Below, piece by piece: positions 1 through 11,815 of a stretch of 64,000 nt of DNA (within the stretch, counting starts at the first letter, position 1; each line of letters begins with the position of its first letter). Under the pieces are notes generated by a model. That model saw only the letters and a program-made list of their open reading frames with translations, made no database searches and was not told where the DNA came from. Where the stretch lies: assembly GCF_000247815.1 (NCBI RefSeq), contig NC_021675.1:69505287-69569286 (forward strand). Reading direction: 5' to 3'. The stretch comes from Ficedula albicollis. Its lineage: Eukaryota > Chordata > Aves > Passeriformes > Muscicapidae. Both the position numbers and the translations under genes were made by a program.

Positions 1-1216
1 ACCTCAAAAGAGGCAGAGAGTTCTCAGTGCAAAAATCAGCTGAAGTACATTTGATAAGTACAGGTACAACTGCAGCCATGACAGCATCATTTATAGTTTT
101 CTTGCAATGATGAGTAACATGTTGTGTTCTTAAAAATCATTTCCTAGAGACAGGAGAGCAGTAACAGGACCCAGGACCCATCCCAAATAACCTGCAGAAC
201 CTCTGAGCAATTCCAGCCATGAAACTTCAGAATCTTCAAATCTTCCAAATTCTGTAAAAAATGAGTAGCAGTGGTGAGGGGGGGGTTGAGTGGAGAGACC
301 TTGAGACTTTTGATGCAGATTCTGCAGTATAAATTTACTTCTTAGGTAATCCCTGTCTGATTTTTAGGATGTTGCCAGCTCCTCAGTTGAGGTCATGGTA
401 TTACCAATCACTTCTCCCTTCCGCTGATTTAACCCCAATTTTATGTCGGATGACTTCATCCCCCTTCTCTCAGAGGCACGTGCTGCCTCTTTCACATGAA
501 CAGATTTACCAGCAGCTCCTCACACATCTCAGACTCTTTGTGAATCCCTTCAGAGCCCCGATGCATCACGTTGCAAAGTGTGAAATTGAAGATTCAGCCC
601 CACTTTGATGCTTTGGCTCTGTGAGCAGCAGAACTAATGTGGCTCAGCATACTAATGAGGGAGGTGTTTATTGCTCAGGGTCTGGCTGGTGTTGAGCTTC
701 ACCCTTGAAAAATTCCTGGGAGGATGGTCTTCCTTTTGGGATGAACCTTGTGGAGTCCTTGGCAAAAAACTGGCAGGGGGAAAAGCCCAACTTTGAAGGA
801 AATATCCCAAAATTAAATCCTCTCAGCAATTTATAAAAAATACTTAGGAAGGAAGGAAGGAGGAGGGATTGAAGTGGGAATCATTGCTTTCCATGGAGAA
901 AAAGTGAAGATCAAACTCAGGAGAGACCTAAGCCCACAGGTCACCACAAATAAAATTAAGATGCCAGCAGCTTTCAGCATCACTGGGAACATCAAAAATG
1001 TTGTTTTCATTTTGGAGAAACCCTTCTCCAGCACTGTCTATTTGAGTTGCTGACATCTGTTCATTTTAATTGGAAAGGAACCAAAATGGGTGGAAGTGTT
1101 GCTTTTAACCTTGCTGGGCTTGGTAGAAAAGCACTCAGAACTAAAAGCTGGTGGTGATAGTGGTACCTGGAAATACTGAATGGAGGAGGAGTCACTGAGA
1201 TAAAACCTCTTTATGA

Positions 1217-1285
<69 letters not shown>

Positions 1286-1523
1286 CCTTTACGCCCCTCA
1301 GATTTGTCCCTGGGCAGTTTAAATTCTCTGGAAAGGGGTGGGGGGTTACCTGGGGGAGTTTTTCTTGCAAGGATGGTTTCCACCAGGAGGGGAGAATGCC
1401 ATGGGCTGAGGGCTTGTGCCACAAGCATGTGGTTTCTGGGAATTTGAGAGATCTCCCTGAAAGCTGGCCAGGCTGGAGACCCAACCTTTGAATTATGTGT
1501 AACATAATAGCTGAGTTAATGAA
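1..1523. other. Intergenic, no gene recognised
   Basis: Unique-looking sequence. The only features are a short gggggg run near 280, a GGAA-rich patch at 846-861 and the 67-base poly-G at 1218-1284. Open frames here are short or are produced by the poly-G (polyglycine/polyproline). Confidence 0.6.
1218..1284. repeat. Poly-G run, 67 bases
   Basis: An uninterrupted (G)67 between ttatgac and tcctttacg. Pure G runs of this length can form quadruplexes and are also a known failure mode of two-colour sequencing and gap filling, so the exact length should not be trusted. Proline- and glycine-run frames over it are artefacts. Confidence 0.9.
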
Positions 1524-1722
1524 AAATCACAGACTCATTTGGGTTGGAAAAGATCTCCAAGATCATTGAGTGCAACCTGTGACCCATTCCCACCTTGTCA
1601 CCCCGAGCACTGAGTGCCATGTCCAGTCATTCCTTGGACACCTCCAGGGATGGGGGCTCCAGTTCTCTCTGGGCAGCCACCTACAATGCTTAACAACCAT
1701 TTCCATGAAGAAATTCCTTAAA
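1524..1722 (-). mobile_element. CR1 LINE fragment
   Basis: It starts with the reverse-complement CR1 tail (aaatcacagactcatttgggttgg). It then reads through 'caacctgtgacccattcccaccttgtca' and 'cacctccagggatgggg', typical of an older CR1 subfamily. It is diverged and the 5' limit is approximate. Confidence 0.75.
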
Positions 1723-2636
1723 ATGAGATGGTCTCCTGTGAATATCTGTCCTCTTGACTCTGCTGGAGGGCCTCCAAAAGCCAGGATGATTTTGGTTTAG
1801 CAATGAAATGTGCATCAAAAATTGCAAACATAGAAGAAGGCAATTATTTGCTTGCTGTCTCTACATCCAGCTTTTATATCCCTGGGATGATCTTGATTTA
1901 TTTCCACCAAGAAAATTAAATTCCTTCTGAACCACTCAGTCCAGAGCTCAGAGCAGCACCTTAACATTGTAGCTTGGTGAACCCAAAGAGTTTTAAAGAG
2001 CCTAATTGGAAATTCCAGCAAACCAGGAGTGCTGGCAACCCACTTCCAACTCCAAACCCTCCCGGAGCACAATGCACTACAATTATAGCAGCTTTCCCGG
2101 GTCAGGAAGCAAGGCCAGGCACGGCTGTATTCCTGCCTGATATTTCTGACACACAATGTTATCTTGGGGATTGTTACATCGGCTTTTATGTGGTGCAGGG
2201 AGGGTGGGGCCGAGGTTAATTGGTCATGTTAATGGTTTTCACGTTCCTAATTTAGGCTCTCAGTGCTGTCCTTGGGTTTCAGAGTGAGTTACCAGAATTA
2301 TTTATTCTATTGTGGTGCTGTGACATCTGTGGTGTGGGGAGATGGCTTCAGCTACAGCCCAGATCACTGAAAAAGCTCATTCAGTCAAGTTTTGGGGTTT
2401 TCTGCTGCTTATACCATTTTGGAATCTGAGAATCCTCATGGATGGACTTGCTCTGAAACCAGAGCTGTCTGTACAGACCTACACCCAGCAACCACTCACT
2501 ATGTATTTGTTCAAACCCATCTCTGGCAAAATATCTTTAATTCACCCAAAACTTGTCCCTTTGACCATGTGTTCTGGAAATGCAGTGGAAACTAGTGCAG
2601 AGTTCATGGCTTTGTGGTTACAGGGCTTTTTTCCTT

Positions 2637-2910
2637 CATAGAATTACAGAATTATATAATTGCTTGGGTTGGAAAATGCCTTTAAGATCATTGAATCCAA
2701 CCCTTAACCCAGCACTGCCAAGGCCACCACTGCCCCATGTCCCCAAGTGCCACATCCACACGGCTTTTAAATCCCCCCAAAAGTGGTGAATCCATCACTG
2801 CCCTGGGCAGCTGTGCCATGGCTGGACAGCTCTTTACGTGGAGAAATTTTCCCTCATATCCAATTTAAACCTCCCCTGGTGCAACTTGATATCATTTCCT
2901 CTTGTCCTCA
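2637..2910 (-). mobile_element. CR1 LINE fragment
   Basis: catagaattacagaattatataattgc is the inverted CR1 3' tail. It is followed by 'attgaatccaacccttaacccagcactgcc' and 'tcatttcctcttgtcct'. An older, diverged copy of about 270 bases on the minus strand. Confidence 0.8.
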
Positions 2911-3177
2911 AAATATAAAAAAGCCCCAGAAACTAAAACCCCAAACCCTCAACTTGTTTTGTTTAGTGACCGTTTCTGAAATACTTCTGCTCACCAAAGC
3001 TGTGGAAATAGGCATCTAATGCATTGTTTGAGGGGTACAGCTCAATGAAAAATAAAAAAAAGATTGGCTTTTGATTTTTATTCTTCAGTGTCTGGTGAGA
3101 GCAGAAGAATCAGCGAGGAAGTTAAAATTTTGGGGTCTTCAGCTTCCTAATGCCTCAAAATGCAGCTTTTTGCATGA

Positions 3178-3207
3178 ATTTAAAGTTAACAAATGTTAAC
3201 TTTAAAT
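3178..3207. repeat. 13-bp perfect inverted repeat
   Basis: ATTTAAAGTTAAC (3178-3190), loop aaat, then its exact complement (3195-3207). It directly abuts the truncated 5' end of the following CR1 copy. Composition is AT-rich; no terminator role is implied in this genome. Confidence 0.8.
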
Positions 3208-3323
3208 GTTCCAGGCCAGGTAGGACAGGGCTTTGAGCAACCTGGGATGTGGAAGGTGTCCCTGCCCATGGCAGGGTCTGGGAGCAGATGATCTTTAAGG
3301 TCTTTAACCACTCTGTGATTCAC
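3208..3323 (+). mobile_element. CR1 LINE 3' fragment
   Basis: Short 5'-truncated copy: 'ggccaggtaggacagggctt', 'ccctgcccatggcaggg', then 'gatctttaaggtctttaacc' and a ctctgtgattc end. Its 5' break coincides with a small palindrome at 3178-3207. Confidence 0.85.
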
Positions 3324-3917
3324 AAAAGATGTTAAATGCCTCTTTTCTAGAAGCTGAAATGTCACAGCTATCACAGGCTGGTTACAGAAGAAATCCACAC
3401 AACCATTCTGTCAGGGATCAAACTTCCTTTTTATTTATGATGTGCTCCTCTCACAAATAGAAAGCTTATTTGCTAAAGACCATTTGCTTTTCTCCAGCCA
3501 GACTGACAAGGCTGCACTCAGGAAGCACCAGAGGGATGGCTTCATTTTATAAAAATATTTGAAAAAACACTTCTGAGAGAGCTGTTCATGTCAAACTTCC
3601 TCTATTCATGGCTCCAACTCTTTCACAAAACTGAGCAGAATCCCATGGGGCTGCAGCCATCCCAGGGTGGTGGATTGAATGACATAAGTATCTTTTTCTG
3701 CTCTGATTTGTGACTGTAGCTTTAATTTATTGCCTCCTCTGTAAACCACAGATATGTTTGTTATTTGCAATTACATGGAAAAAAAAAAAAAGAGCTTTAT
3801 TTGGATTTTTAAGTCATTCTTGTTCTTTGCAGTGGCATTTGTTGCAGTGAAATCCTTTTATGAGGCTTGTGGGGAGAGTTGGGTTGAAATAGCTTTTCAA
3901 AGGGACATGTGACAGGC

Positions 3918-4054
3918 AGCAGCTCAAGGAAGGGGTAGATTGGATATCAGGAAAATTCCTTCATGGAAAGAGTGGTCCAGCCCTGGGGATGTGGCACTGC
4001 TGGGGGAACAAGCCCTCAGAGGGCTTTTCCAACCTTAATTATTTTCTAATTCTC
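3918..4054 (+). mobile_element. CR1 LINE 3' fragment, distinct subfamily
   Basis: Reads 'ggggtagattggatatcagg', 'ggtccagccctggggatgtggcac' and 'ggcttttccaaccttaa'. This matches the variant 3' end also seen at 8484 and 13951, not the common type. Diverged. Confidence 0.65.
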
Positions 4055-4437
4055 AGCGTAAAAATGAAGTTTTTATCCATTTGTGGGGCAGCCTTCACCC
4101 AAGTCAATTTTGTACATGGAATATTTGAAATATTCTTTTTTTACTCTAGAGACCCTCCTGCCTGAAATTTAAACACTAACAGAAGCTGAACTTCAGTTTA
4201 CCTTTAAAAAAATGGTTCCCACAATGGGCATCTCATGGTCTGATGTTTATGGTCACCATATTCACATACCTTGTGTCAGCAACCTCCTCCTTGTCCCTTA
4301 ACACAACTTTAAAATATTCATGCTGAAACTTCCCATGTGTGTAATAGTTTCTCTGTTTTGCTTGACTGAATCTGAAAATTTTGCATTTTTAGAGCAGGGA
4401 GAAACTTGTGGGTCAGATCCAGGGATTAGTGATAGAA

Positions 4438-4562
4438 TATTTTGGGGGGAAAAAATCGCTTTCATGTTGGTTTCAAATCCATCAATCCCTTAAAAAAAAA
4501 ATATTTTGGGGGGGGAAAAAATCGCTTTCATTTTGGTTTCAAATCCATCAATCCCTTAAAAA
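4438..4562. repeat. Two-copy tandem duplication, about 62 bp
   Basis: Two nearly identical units run from the atattttgggg(g)gaaaaaatcgc start to the cccttaaaaaa end (4438-4499 and 4500-4562). They differ mainly by one base and by G-run and A-run length. The duplication lies immediately upstream of a CR1 copy. Confidence 0.85.
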
Positions 4563-4576
4563 AAGCAGAAAGAGAG

Positions 4577-4743
4577 GATGCCCAGAGAAGCTGTGGCTGC
4601 CCCTGGATCCCTGGAGGTGTCCAAGGCCAGGTTGGACAGGGCTTGGAGCCACCTGGGCTAGTGGAAGGTGTCCCTGCCCATGGCAGGGGGTGGGAGCTGA
4701 GTGAGCTTTAAGGTCCTTCCCACCCAAAATATTCTGGGATTCT
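4577..4743 (+). mobile_element. CR1 LINE 3' fragment
   Basis: 'gatgcccagagaagctgtgg', 'ctggatccctggaggtgtcc', 'ctgcccatggcaggggg' and a ctgggattct end: the common 3' type, well conserved and probably young. Confidence 0.88.
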
Positions 4744-5496
4744 CCTAGGATTCTGTTCTTAAGGACACAATTACCACCCACACTGCTCAGCAGTGCTGAT
4801 TTTGGGAGGCTCTGCTGTCTGGATTCCAGTCTGTTGTGAAAAGGCATCTCATCCACGATGTGGTGGAGTTGCAGGCCCAGTGCTTGGAGCAGCCAGGCGT
4901 GAAAAAAATCAGATTGCTCATAAATATTTTACTGTATTTTTAAAAACGTTGCCCAGTAATTGCTTTTCTATCATTACCTTCTGCCTGCATGAAAATAACA
5001 TATGCCAGTATGAACCCCAGTGGCAATGGGGAAGGATTGAGTGGGAGAAAATTAAGTTATCTCTTGATCAGTATTTTATCAGCTCAATAATAATATTTTG
5101 ATTAGGAGAAGTAGTGCACTGTCCCTCAAAGAGGCACAGGCTTCTTGTGATTTCTGTGTCACCAGAGTTGTTTGAGGAGGGTTGAATCCCACACGGCTTA
5201 AAAACACCAAACCACTAAGACCAAAGGATCATCTTTTAACAACTCTCTCATCTGCTTTCAATGCTTTCCGTTTCTCCAGCCTGAGTGCCTGGAAGGAAAC
5301 TGGAGCTCTTCCCTGAGTGGTACTGCTGCCTCTGGCTTGCTCTGGACACCTTTGATGTAGGAGAGGAGAACTTGTGAGCAGGGGCAAATGAAAGGGATTT
5401 GAGTTCAGGGATTGTCAGCACCCAGGGTCAGGGTGATCTCAGAACTTCAGGCACGGCTGCTCCTGTTGCCATTTGTCCTGGGCATGAGGTGGCTCC
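4744..5496. other. Intergenic, nothing recognised
   Basis: About 750 bases of mixed sequence with no repeat family, splice-bounded open frame or RNA gene that I can identify. Short frames here have no homology I recognise. Confidence 0.5.
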
Positions 5497-5868
5497 AGAA
5501 TCACAGAACGGCTTGGATGGGAAAGAACCTTTAAAACCCACCCAGTTCCAACCCCCTGTCAAGGCCAGGAGCAACTTCCACTCACTCAGGTTACTCCAAC
5601 ATGAGCCAGCCTGGCCTTGGGCACTTCCAGGGATCCAGGAGCAGCCACAGCTTCCCTGGGCACCCTGTGCCAGGGGTTCCACACCCTCCTGGCCAGAATT
5701 CCTTCCCAATATCCAACCTACATCTCCCCTTTTCCAGTTAAAAGCCATTTCCTGTGTCCTGTCCCTCCATCCTTGTCCCCAGTCCCTCTCCAGCTCTCCT
5801 GCAGCCCCTTCAGGCTCTGCAAGGGGCTCTGAGCTCTCCCTGGCAGGTGAACATTCCCAGCTCTCCCA

Positions 5869-5933
<65 letters not shown>

Positions 5934-5995
5934 CTCCAGAGCAGAGGGGCTCCAGCCCTTGGAGCAGCTCTGTGGGCTCCTCTGGAGCTGCTTTC
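5497..5995 (-). mobile_element. CR1 LINE fragment interrupted by poly-G
   Basis: A long minus-strand copy from the inverted tail (agaatcacagaacggcttgg) through 'ggatccaggagcagccacagc', 'tccctctccagctctcctgc' and 'gctctgagctctccctggc'. A 65-base poly-G replaces the few bases normally found between 'ctctcccag' and 'ggctccag' (compare the copy at 46717-47235). The 272-codon frame across it is CR1 plus polyproline, not a gene. Confidence 0.85.
5869..5933. repeat. Poly-G run, 65 bases, inside CR1
   Basis: (G)65 embedded in the CR1 copy at the position where related copies read 'ctcccagcctggctcc'. Either an expanded GG or a base-calling or assembly artefact. Confidence 0.9.
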
Positions 5996-8483
5996 ACAGA
6001 TCTGTGCCTTTCTTCTGCTGGTGAGCCCAGAAGATGCCATTGATCAGTGTCTTGGCACAACCCTGCAATTCTTGGCACTGGCGTCTGGCTGGAATTACTG
6101 AGCTCAGCCCAGGCTCCTTTCCTCACGCTGCTGGGCAATGAGGAATAACCAGCTGCATCCCAGGAGTTCTGCAGGTGCAGAAGGTGGGCAGTGGGAGCTG
6201 TGGGGTGCAGGTACCTCCCTGCCCTTCCCCTGAGCACATTCCCCACACTCCCTGCCTGCTTAGATCACTCCCTTCTGGTGTTCAGAGCCTCTCTGTCTCC
6301 ATCTCTCCATCCCTTGGCTCGGGAGCCAGCAGTACGTGGTGGATATGGCACTGTGCCACCAGCCTCGCCGGTGACCTCAGCAAAGCCCCTCTCCCTGCTC
6401 CTGCTGCTGAAAATCCAGGATGAAAGGCAGTATCTCATAAAAAGGAAGGTCTGAAGGTGATGCTGGCACATAGCTCTCTTTGTTGTAGGTGTCTGTACTC
6501 CCCATGTCCTTCTCATCCTCAGAAATCTAAAGGCTCTGTTCAGCAAAGGACTGCAGTGCACGGGGCTCGTGGCAGTGTGCAGTTCATCACCAGGCTACAT
6601 CCAAAGGAAAAGGGAAACCCTTTGCTCATAAAAAGGGTGGAAAAGGGATTGAGTTTTGCATAAATCAAGAGATCTTTGCAGCAGCACAGTGCCATTGCTG
6701 GGAAAATTCATGGGGACCTGAAAGATAAGGGGAACAGGAGTGCTGAGCGCCATAAGGTTGTGTTTTAGAAACCCCACAGTTCATCTCTTTTTTTTGGATG
6801 TTAGAGAAAATTGTGTGGGCAGAAGCCGTGGTAGAGTCTCTGCACTTGTATCAGGGAAGCTGCTGATGGGTTTCACCAAATATTTTCATGGTGAATTGAG
6901 ATTGTGGAGGAGATAAATGATAGAGCTCTCCAAAACGCCTGGAGGTTCCTTGTGAAGGGTGGCAAACTGGATTTCTGGGCTTTGAGGGCGCAGCCATGGG
7001 GGAGTTATCAGAAAGACAAAGAGATAAGTCCAGGATTACTGCCAGGATGTTTGCTGATTGTAAATTTACCCATGAGATGTGCGACAGCCGCTGGAAAAAC
7101 CACGAGTGCCCATGAAAATATCCACAAATCAGTTAAAAAAAAAAAAACAACCCAAATCCTCAGTGCTTAAAACAAGTTCTGCAGGGAGAAGAGGTGGAGA
7201 TGCCAAAACTGGGAGGAGCTTTGATAGCCAGCGTTGAAAAGCCGTTTCCTGAGTGGGAGGGTGGAAGGATGGATCCTGTAGGTTGGAGAGCCACGGGAAT
7301 GCTGCCTTTCCTATTGCCCCCCACATTCCCTTTTTTGCTGGGCCATATTTATTATTTCACATGGGTTATAACTTCCTCGTTGGCACACGGGGGTGTGGGA
7401 GGGGGAAGGAAGTGACACTTGCTTTCTTTGCAGGACTTTGGGAAGAGCTGCACAGTAAAGGTTGGCTCTAAGAGCTCGCTGCAGATTCCTGCAGGTACCT
7501 CGGGTGAAGTAACCTGAAACCTGGCATTTGGGGTGTGGCAGAGGAAGATTGCAACCTGTCCAGTTTTGCCTTGGAACGTAGCACACTGTGGAAAAAAAAC
7601 TGGGGTTTTTTTAATGCTTTTTTTTGTCTTTTAGGCTTTTAGTGGCTCGATGGTTTTGGGGCGCCCTGCAGCCGAAGGTGGCTGGGATTTGTTTGCCTCC
7701 AGAGCCCTGTTTCCCTTCACACAGCCACAAAAAAGCAGGAAATGGGTTTCTTGTCCAGCCAGCCTGGTTTTCTCGACAGCAAAAGCTCCCTGGGTCCTGC
7801 AGGGAAGCTCTCCAGCTCTGCTCACCCCCACGCTTCTCTGTGCAGCATTCAGCACAAGCTCAACCTCACCTGGCTCTGCACAGTGCTCCTTGGAGTTTTT
7901 CTACCTTTTACCTCAAAAACAAACCAAAAACAACACCCAAGCAGCTTTGCCTGTTCCTTTTTATGTCATTGTACAAAATGTGGCTGTCACACCCACCGGC
8001 TTCCTTTTAGATTTTACCCAGCTCTGAGCTCCGGGTGCCTTGAATAAAGGGATTTATGCCTGGACATGGCAGTGGCAGGCTTTTCTCCTGGCATGACCAG
8101 ACTCTCAATGTGACATTCAGAGCTGTAAAACACTCCCTGACAATAGCTTGTGTTGTTCAAAGAGCAGCATAAATAATCAAGGGGGTTTTTTTTTGGTGGT
8201 TTTTTTTTTTTTTTTTTTGTGAGAAGAATAACATCTCTCCAGGCTGGCTGGGGAGGCGAAGGGCAGGCACTGTTGGAATGTGGAGGGGAAACTCAGGAAG
8301 AGGTGATATGGAAAAGGGAGGCTTAAGGTTGTTTTCTAGAAGGTTTTTAACATCATGGCATTGGGCTATCTCTCAAACAAGGTATTGGTGCCTCTGTTCC
8401 TTTTTACACATGTTTTTATACAGAATAAAATCATTCCACCATCCACATTTCTGTGTGTTTGCAGGGACCTTGTGGCTCTGTAC
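5996..8483. other. Intergenic, repeat-poor, no gene recognised
   Basis: About 2.5 kb with only simple tracts: an A-run at 7136-7147 and T/G-rich tracts at 8179-8219. Several overlapping open frames of 60-130 codons occur at 7.6-8.05 kb in all three plus frames, which argues for low stop density and not for coding. No conserved domain is recognisable. Confidence 0.5.
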
Positions 8484-8770
8484 AGCTCCCTGACAGGAGG
8501 GGCAGCCGGGGGGGGGTCAGGCTTTGCTGCCAGGGAACAGGGACAGGATGAAAGAGCCTCAAATTGTGCCAGAGGAGGTTTAGATTGGATATTTCTTCAT
8601 GAAAAGGGGTGTCCAGCCCTGGCACAGCTGCCCAGGGCACTGCTGGAGTCGCCATCCCTGGGGGGATTTAAAAGCTGTGTGGATGTGGTATTTGGGGACA
8701 TGGAGCAGTCAGTGCTGGGGGAATTCAGTGGTCTTGGAAGGTTTTTCCATTCTTTTTGATTCTGTGGTTG
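8484..8770 (+). mobile_element. CR1 LINE 3' fragment, distinct subfamily
   Basis: 'tgcccagggcactgctggagtc', 'tttaaaagctgtgtggatgtgg' and 'cttggaaggtttttccattc' mark the subfamily whose last part has the 'gatttaaaagc...gtggatgtgg' motif. Plus strand, ending near ttctgtgg. Confidence 0.75.
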
Positions 8771-8774
8771 TTCC

Positions 8775-8915
8775 CAGGGCTTTATCCATTTTGAAAACCT
8801 CCAGGGATGGAAATTGCCCAGCTTGACTGACCTCATGGTGGAAAAGCTTCTCCCTGCACCTTGAACATCTGGATTCATCTTCTGCCCATCACCTCCTGTC
8901 CTCCACCCTGGGAGA
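8775..8915 (-). mobile_element. Old CR1 LINE fragment
   Basis: 'ttttgaaaacctccagggatgg', 'cctcatggtggaaaagcttctcc' and 'catcacctcctgtcctcc' follow the reverse-complement order of older CR1 copies. It lies tail to tail with the preceding plus-strand copy. Diverged. Confidence 0.5.
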
Positions 8916-9800
8916 GCCTGCCTCTCCCTTCTCCCCCATGTCCTTGGAGATGCTGCAAAGCTGCTCAAAGTCCCTTCCTCACCTGGTGCTGGTAGCTAAA
9001 TATGCCCAAAGAGAAAAAGAGAGAATTACTTGTGTTTGTGCACCTACCACATACCTCAAATTAAAGTCAGAAAAGGAAATTTTTTGAAGAAGTTACCAAA
9101 AAGTTGTGTTAGCAATTCAGTGACATTTCTTCCTAGTTCATTAGCCCACATATCTGGTGACGTGCTTCTTCTGAAACTTTCATAGAAAAATATTTATTTT
9201 TTTTTATTTTGCTTCAGTCTTTACATTCCTTGCTGTCAGAACCTAAGAGGTGAGGTGATCCCAGCATCATTTTGTTAATTAGGCATCTTTTTGGTGCTGT
9301 GACCTGAATACAGGGCAGAGCAACTGCTGATTTAATTCTATTCAATATGATTTTTATCTTCTTTCTTACAATTCTTTTTTTAAAATCAAGAATTTCACCA
9401 CCAAACCAGCTTCTATTTTGTTGATTTCTCCAATGCTGTGAAAATGAAGCACTGAATAAATGTATTTTGTACCATGAACGTGCAGAGAGAAAAGCTTTTG
9501 TGCACCCTTTAGACACAACCTGTTGTCGACCTCATCTGTTAAAATTTTATATTTGTAAAAAAAAAAAACAAAAACTTAAATAAGCTTATTTTCTTTAAAA
9601 AAATGTTTTTAAAATGAGCTTAAACTAGGAGGGGAAAAAGAACCAACCCCACGCAGTAGCTGTGGCCATGCCCAGAGTCTGCCCAGCACGTGCCATGGGT
9701 ATGAATGAGCACTGGCAGTTTTGTCTCGGGGCTGGATTAAGCACAGTTGCTACTGGAAACTGCAGAGCCCAGCTCAGGGAGGCTGATCCTCTCCAAAACA
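8916..9800. other. Intergenic, AT-rich, nothing recognised
   Basis: AT-rich sequence with A- and T-runs near 9195 and 9559. No gene, RNA or named repeat is visible. Confidence 0.5.
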
Positions 9801-9880
9801 GAGTCCCTGCTCATGGCAGGGTGTTGGAACTGGAGGATCTTTGAGGCTCTTTCCACCAAAAACCATTCTGTGATGCTGTG
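9801..9880 (+). mobile_element. Short CR1 LINE 3' end
   Basis: 'gagtccctgctcatggcagg', 'gttggaactggaggatcttt' and 'accattctgtgatgctgtg' are the last 80 bases of a common-type copy. Confidence 0.7.
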
Positions 9881-10339
9881 AAAGCACCACCGTGCCCCGT
9901 GCAGCATCACTAAATGTCACTTAATGCATTCTCACCTCCAACAGCAGCCAGGGGAGGCTTTTCCTTCTGGGATTTGCTTTGAGCTGCAGTGTCCTTACCT
10001 TCACTTCTTTTAAAAAAAGTCTCTTTTTCAGGACTCAGACCCCACAAAGTCTGGGTTTCTGCAGTTGTCAGTCCCGGAGCAGCAACAGTGGCTTGGTTTT
10101 GAGATGTAAAACAAAAGCTTTTGTGCAGCATGGCTGGTGTGTGCTGCTTTCTGCTGTCAGAAGGGAAGCTCAGCCTTGTGCTCAGCCTCTTCCTCCCCTG
10201 GCCTTCCTGCCAGTCCATTGAGCTGGCCCCTGTCAATCAGCAGAGCTTTCAGAATGTGTGGGAAGAAGCTCCAAAATCCAGCTCGGGAGTGGTGCCTGCT
10301 CTGCTGGGTTTGGGGGTGTGCAGGGCTGCCCACGTGCAG

Positions 10340-10465
10340 CCAGTTTTGCACAGTCATTTTTGGACTCAGTAATCCTTCTGGGTCCCTTCCACCAGTTTTG
10401 CACAGTCATTTTTGGACTCAGTAATCCTTCTGGGTCCCTTCCAGCTCAGGACATTCTGTGGTTCT
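10340..10465 (+). mobile_element. CR1-type 3' end with internal 52-bp tandem duplication
   Basis: A 52-base unit (ccagttttgcacagtc ... gggtcccttcca) occurs twice, at 10340-10391 and 10392-10443, without differences. The last copy continues as 'gctcaggacattctgtggttct', the 3' end of the CR1 type that reads 'ggactcagtgatccttctgg' (also at 19013, 20690 and 51261). Confidence 0.75.
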
Positions 10466-10744
10466 AATCTGGTCTGTAGCAGAACTGGATAATTTTCTTA
10501 TCCACAGCTCCTGGATCCCATTCATTCTTTCTAGACTCAGTCTAATAAAGCCAGCTTTAAACTGCAGCCTTGCTCTGTGGAGAAGGGACAGGGTGGTGTG
10601 TCATCCCCTCCAGAATCACTGGGAGCTCCATGAATGGTCTCTGCACAGGAGATGTGGCATTTTAGTAAATTTTTAGTCCCCTTTAGTACTTAAAGGGACT
10701 TAAAGAGGGAGGGTGGCTTTTTATACAGGCAGATAGGACAAAGT

Positions 10745-10965
10745 GGGGGATGGTTTTAAAATAGGAGAGATTTAGATTAGATTTTCAATTTAAATTCTCT
10801 ACTTTGAGGCCCTGGCACAGCTACCCAGAGATGCTGTGGCTGCTCCATCCCTGGCAATGTCCAAGGCCAGGCTGGATGAGGCTTGGAGCAGCCTGGGATA
10901 GTGGAAGGTGTATTGGAATGAAAGATTTTTTGGGTGCCTTCATCCCAAACAATTCCATGATTCTC
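10745..10965 (+). mobile_element. CR1 LINE 3' fragment
   Basis: 'gagatttagattagatt', 'gaggccctggcacagctaccc', 'gtccaaggccaggctggatg' and a caattccatgattct end. Part of the 'ccctgcccatggcagg' block is deleted after gtggaaggtgt. Confidence 0.82.
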
Positions 10966-11815
10966 TAACGCCTTTTGCTGCAGGGAGATCTCCCCTCCCC
11001 ATGCTGACCTGCCCTTTGCAGGCTCAGAAAAGCACAGTCAGGTTTTATTTCACCCTGGCAGCATATTTTAAAACCAGGCTGACAGAGCAGAGAAAAGATG
11101 TCGAGGCAGTGGTGATTATTGGGAGTGTTAGAGCAGCATGGGGAATGCAAGGGTGCAGAAATTGTAAGAATCCTCTTGGGTTGGGCTGTTTGGATCACAA
11201 AAACTACTTGCTTTTAGGGTTTTTTTCAAATATTTCCTCTTTTTTTTTTTTTGCCATTGACTGCTGTGCTTGAGTGAAACCCCTCCTGCCCTTGCCTTGG
11301 GAGGTGCTGCTGCTGCCAGTAGCTCTCAAGGCAGCTTTGCCACCAGGACCAGCCTGTCCTCCTCTCTGTTAGCAGAGAAATCCTCAGCCCTGGCAGAGCA
11401 ATGACCTCCAGTTTATGCTTATATACCTGGAATTCTCCCTGGAGCTGTGTTGGGCAACAGGGAGCGTGATTCCACATGTGTTTTATGTAAGCCAGGGAGG
11501 ATTTTGGGTGTTGTGTTGGAGAATCAAAGCCCTATTTGGGGGAACCTGCAGTCTGACTATCCAGTTGGACAAGCTCAACTTTCCCTGCAATTTAAATAGA
11601 CTCTGCCAGAATGTTAATTGTGCCAGGCTCCAGAGCTACCTTTTAACTCCTTAGGAGCATGTAGGGTTTCCAAGCCACCCTCACTCTCCTTTTAAAATGG
11701 AAAACAACAGCTTTGGGTGTCTGTGTCCATCACCCACTCATCCCCCTGGAAAGCTTTTATGGCTGCAGTGTGTTTTTTGGGATAATCCAGGACCTTTCTG
11801 CACTGCTCAGGAAGT
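10966..11815. other. Intergenic, nothing recognised
   Basis: Unique sequence with a T-run at 11239-11252. No open frame has recognisable homology. Confidence 0.5.

Noticed and set aside
1038..1505. Polyproline/polyglycine frames around 1.2 kb
   Set aside because: Produced by the 67-base G run, with no conserved flanking protein sequence.
5428..6246. 272-codon minus-strand frame
   Set aside because: It reads through a CR1 copy and a poly-G run.
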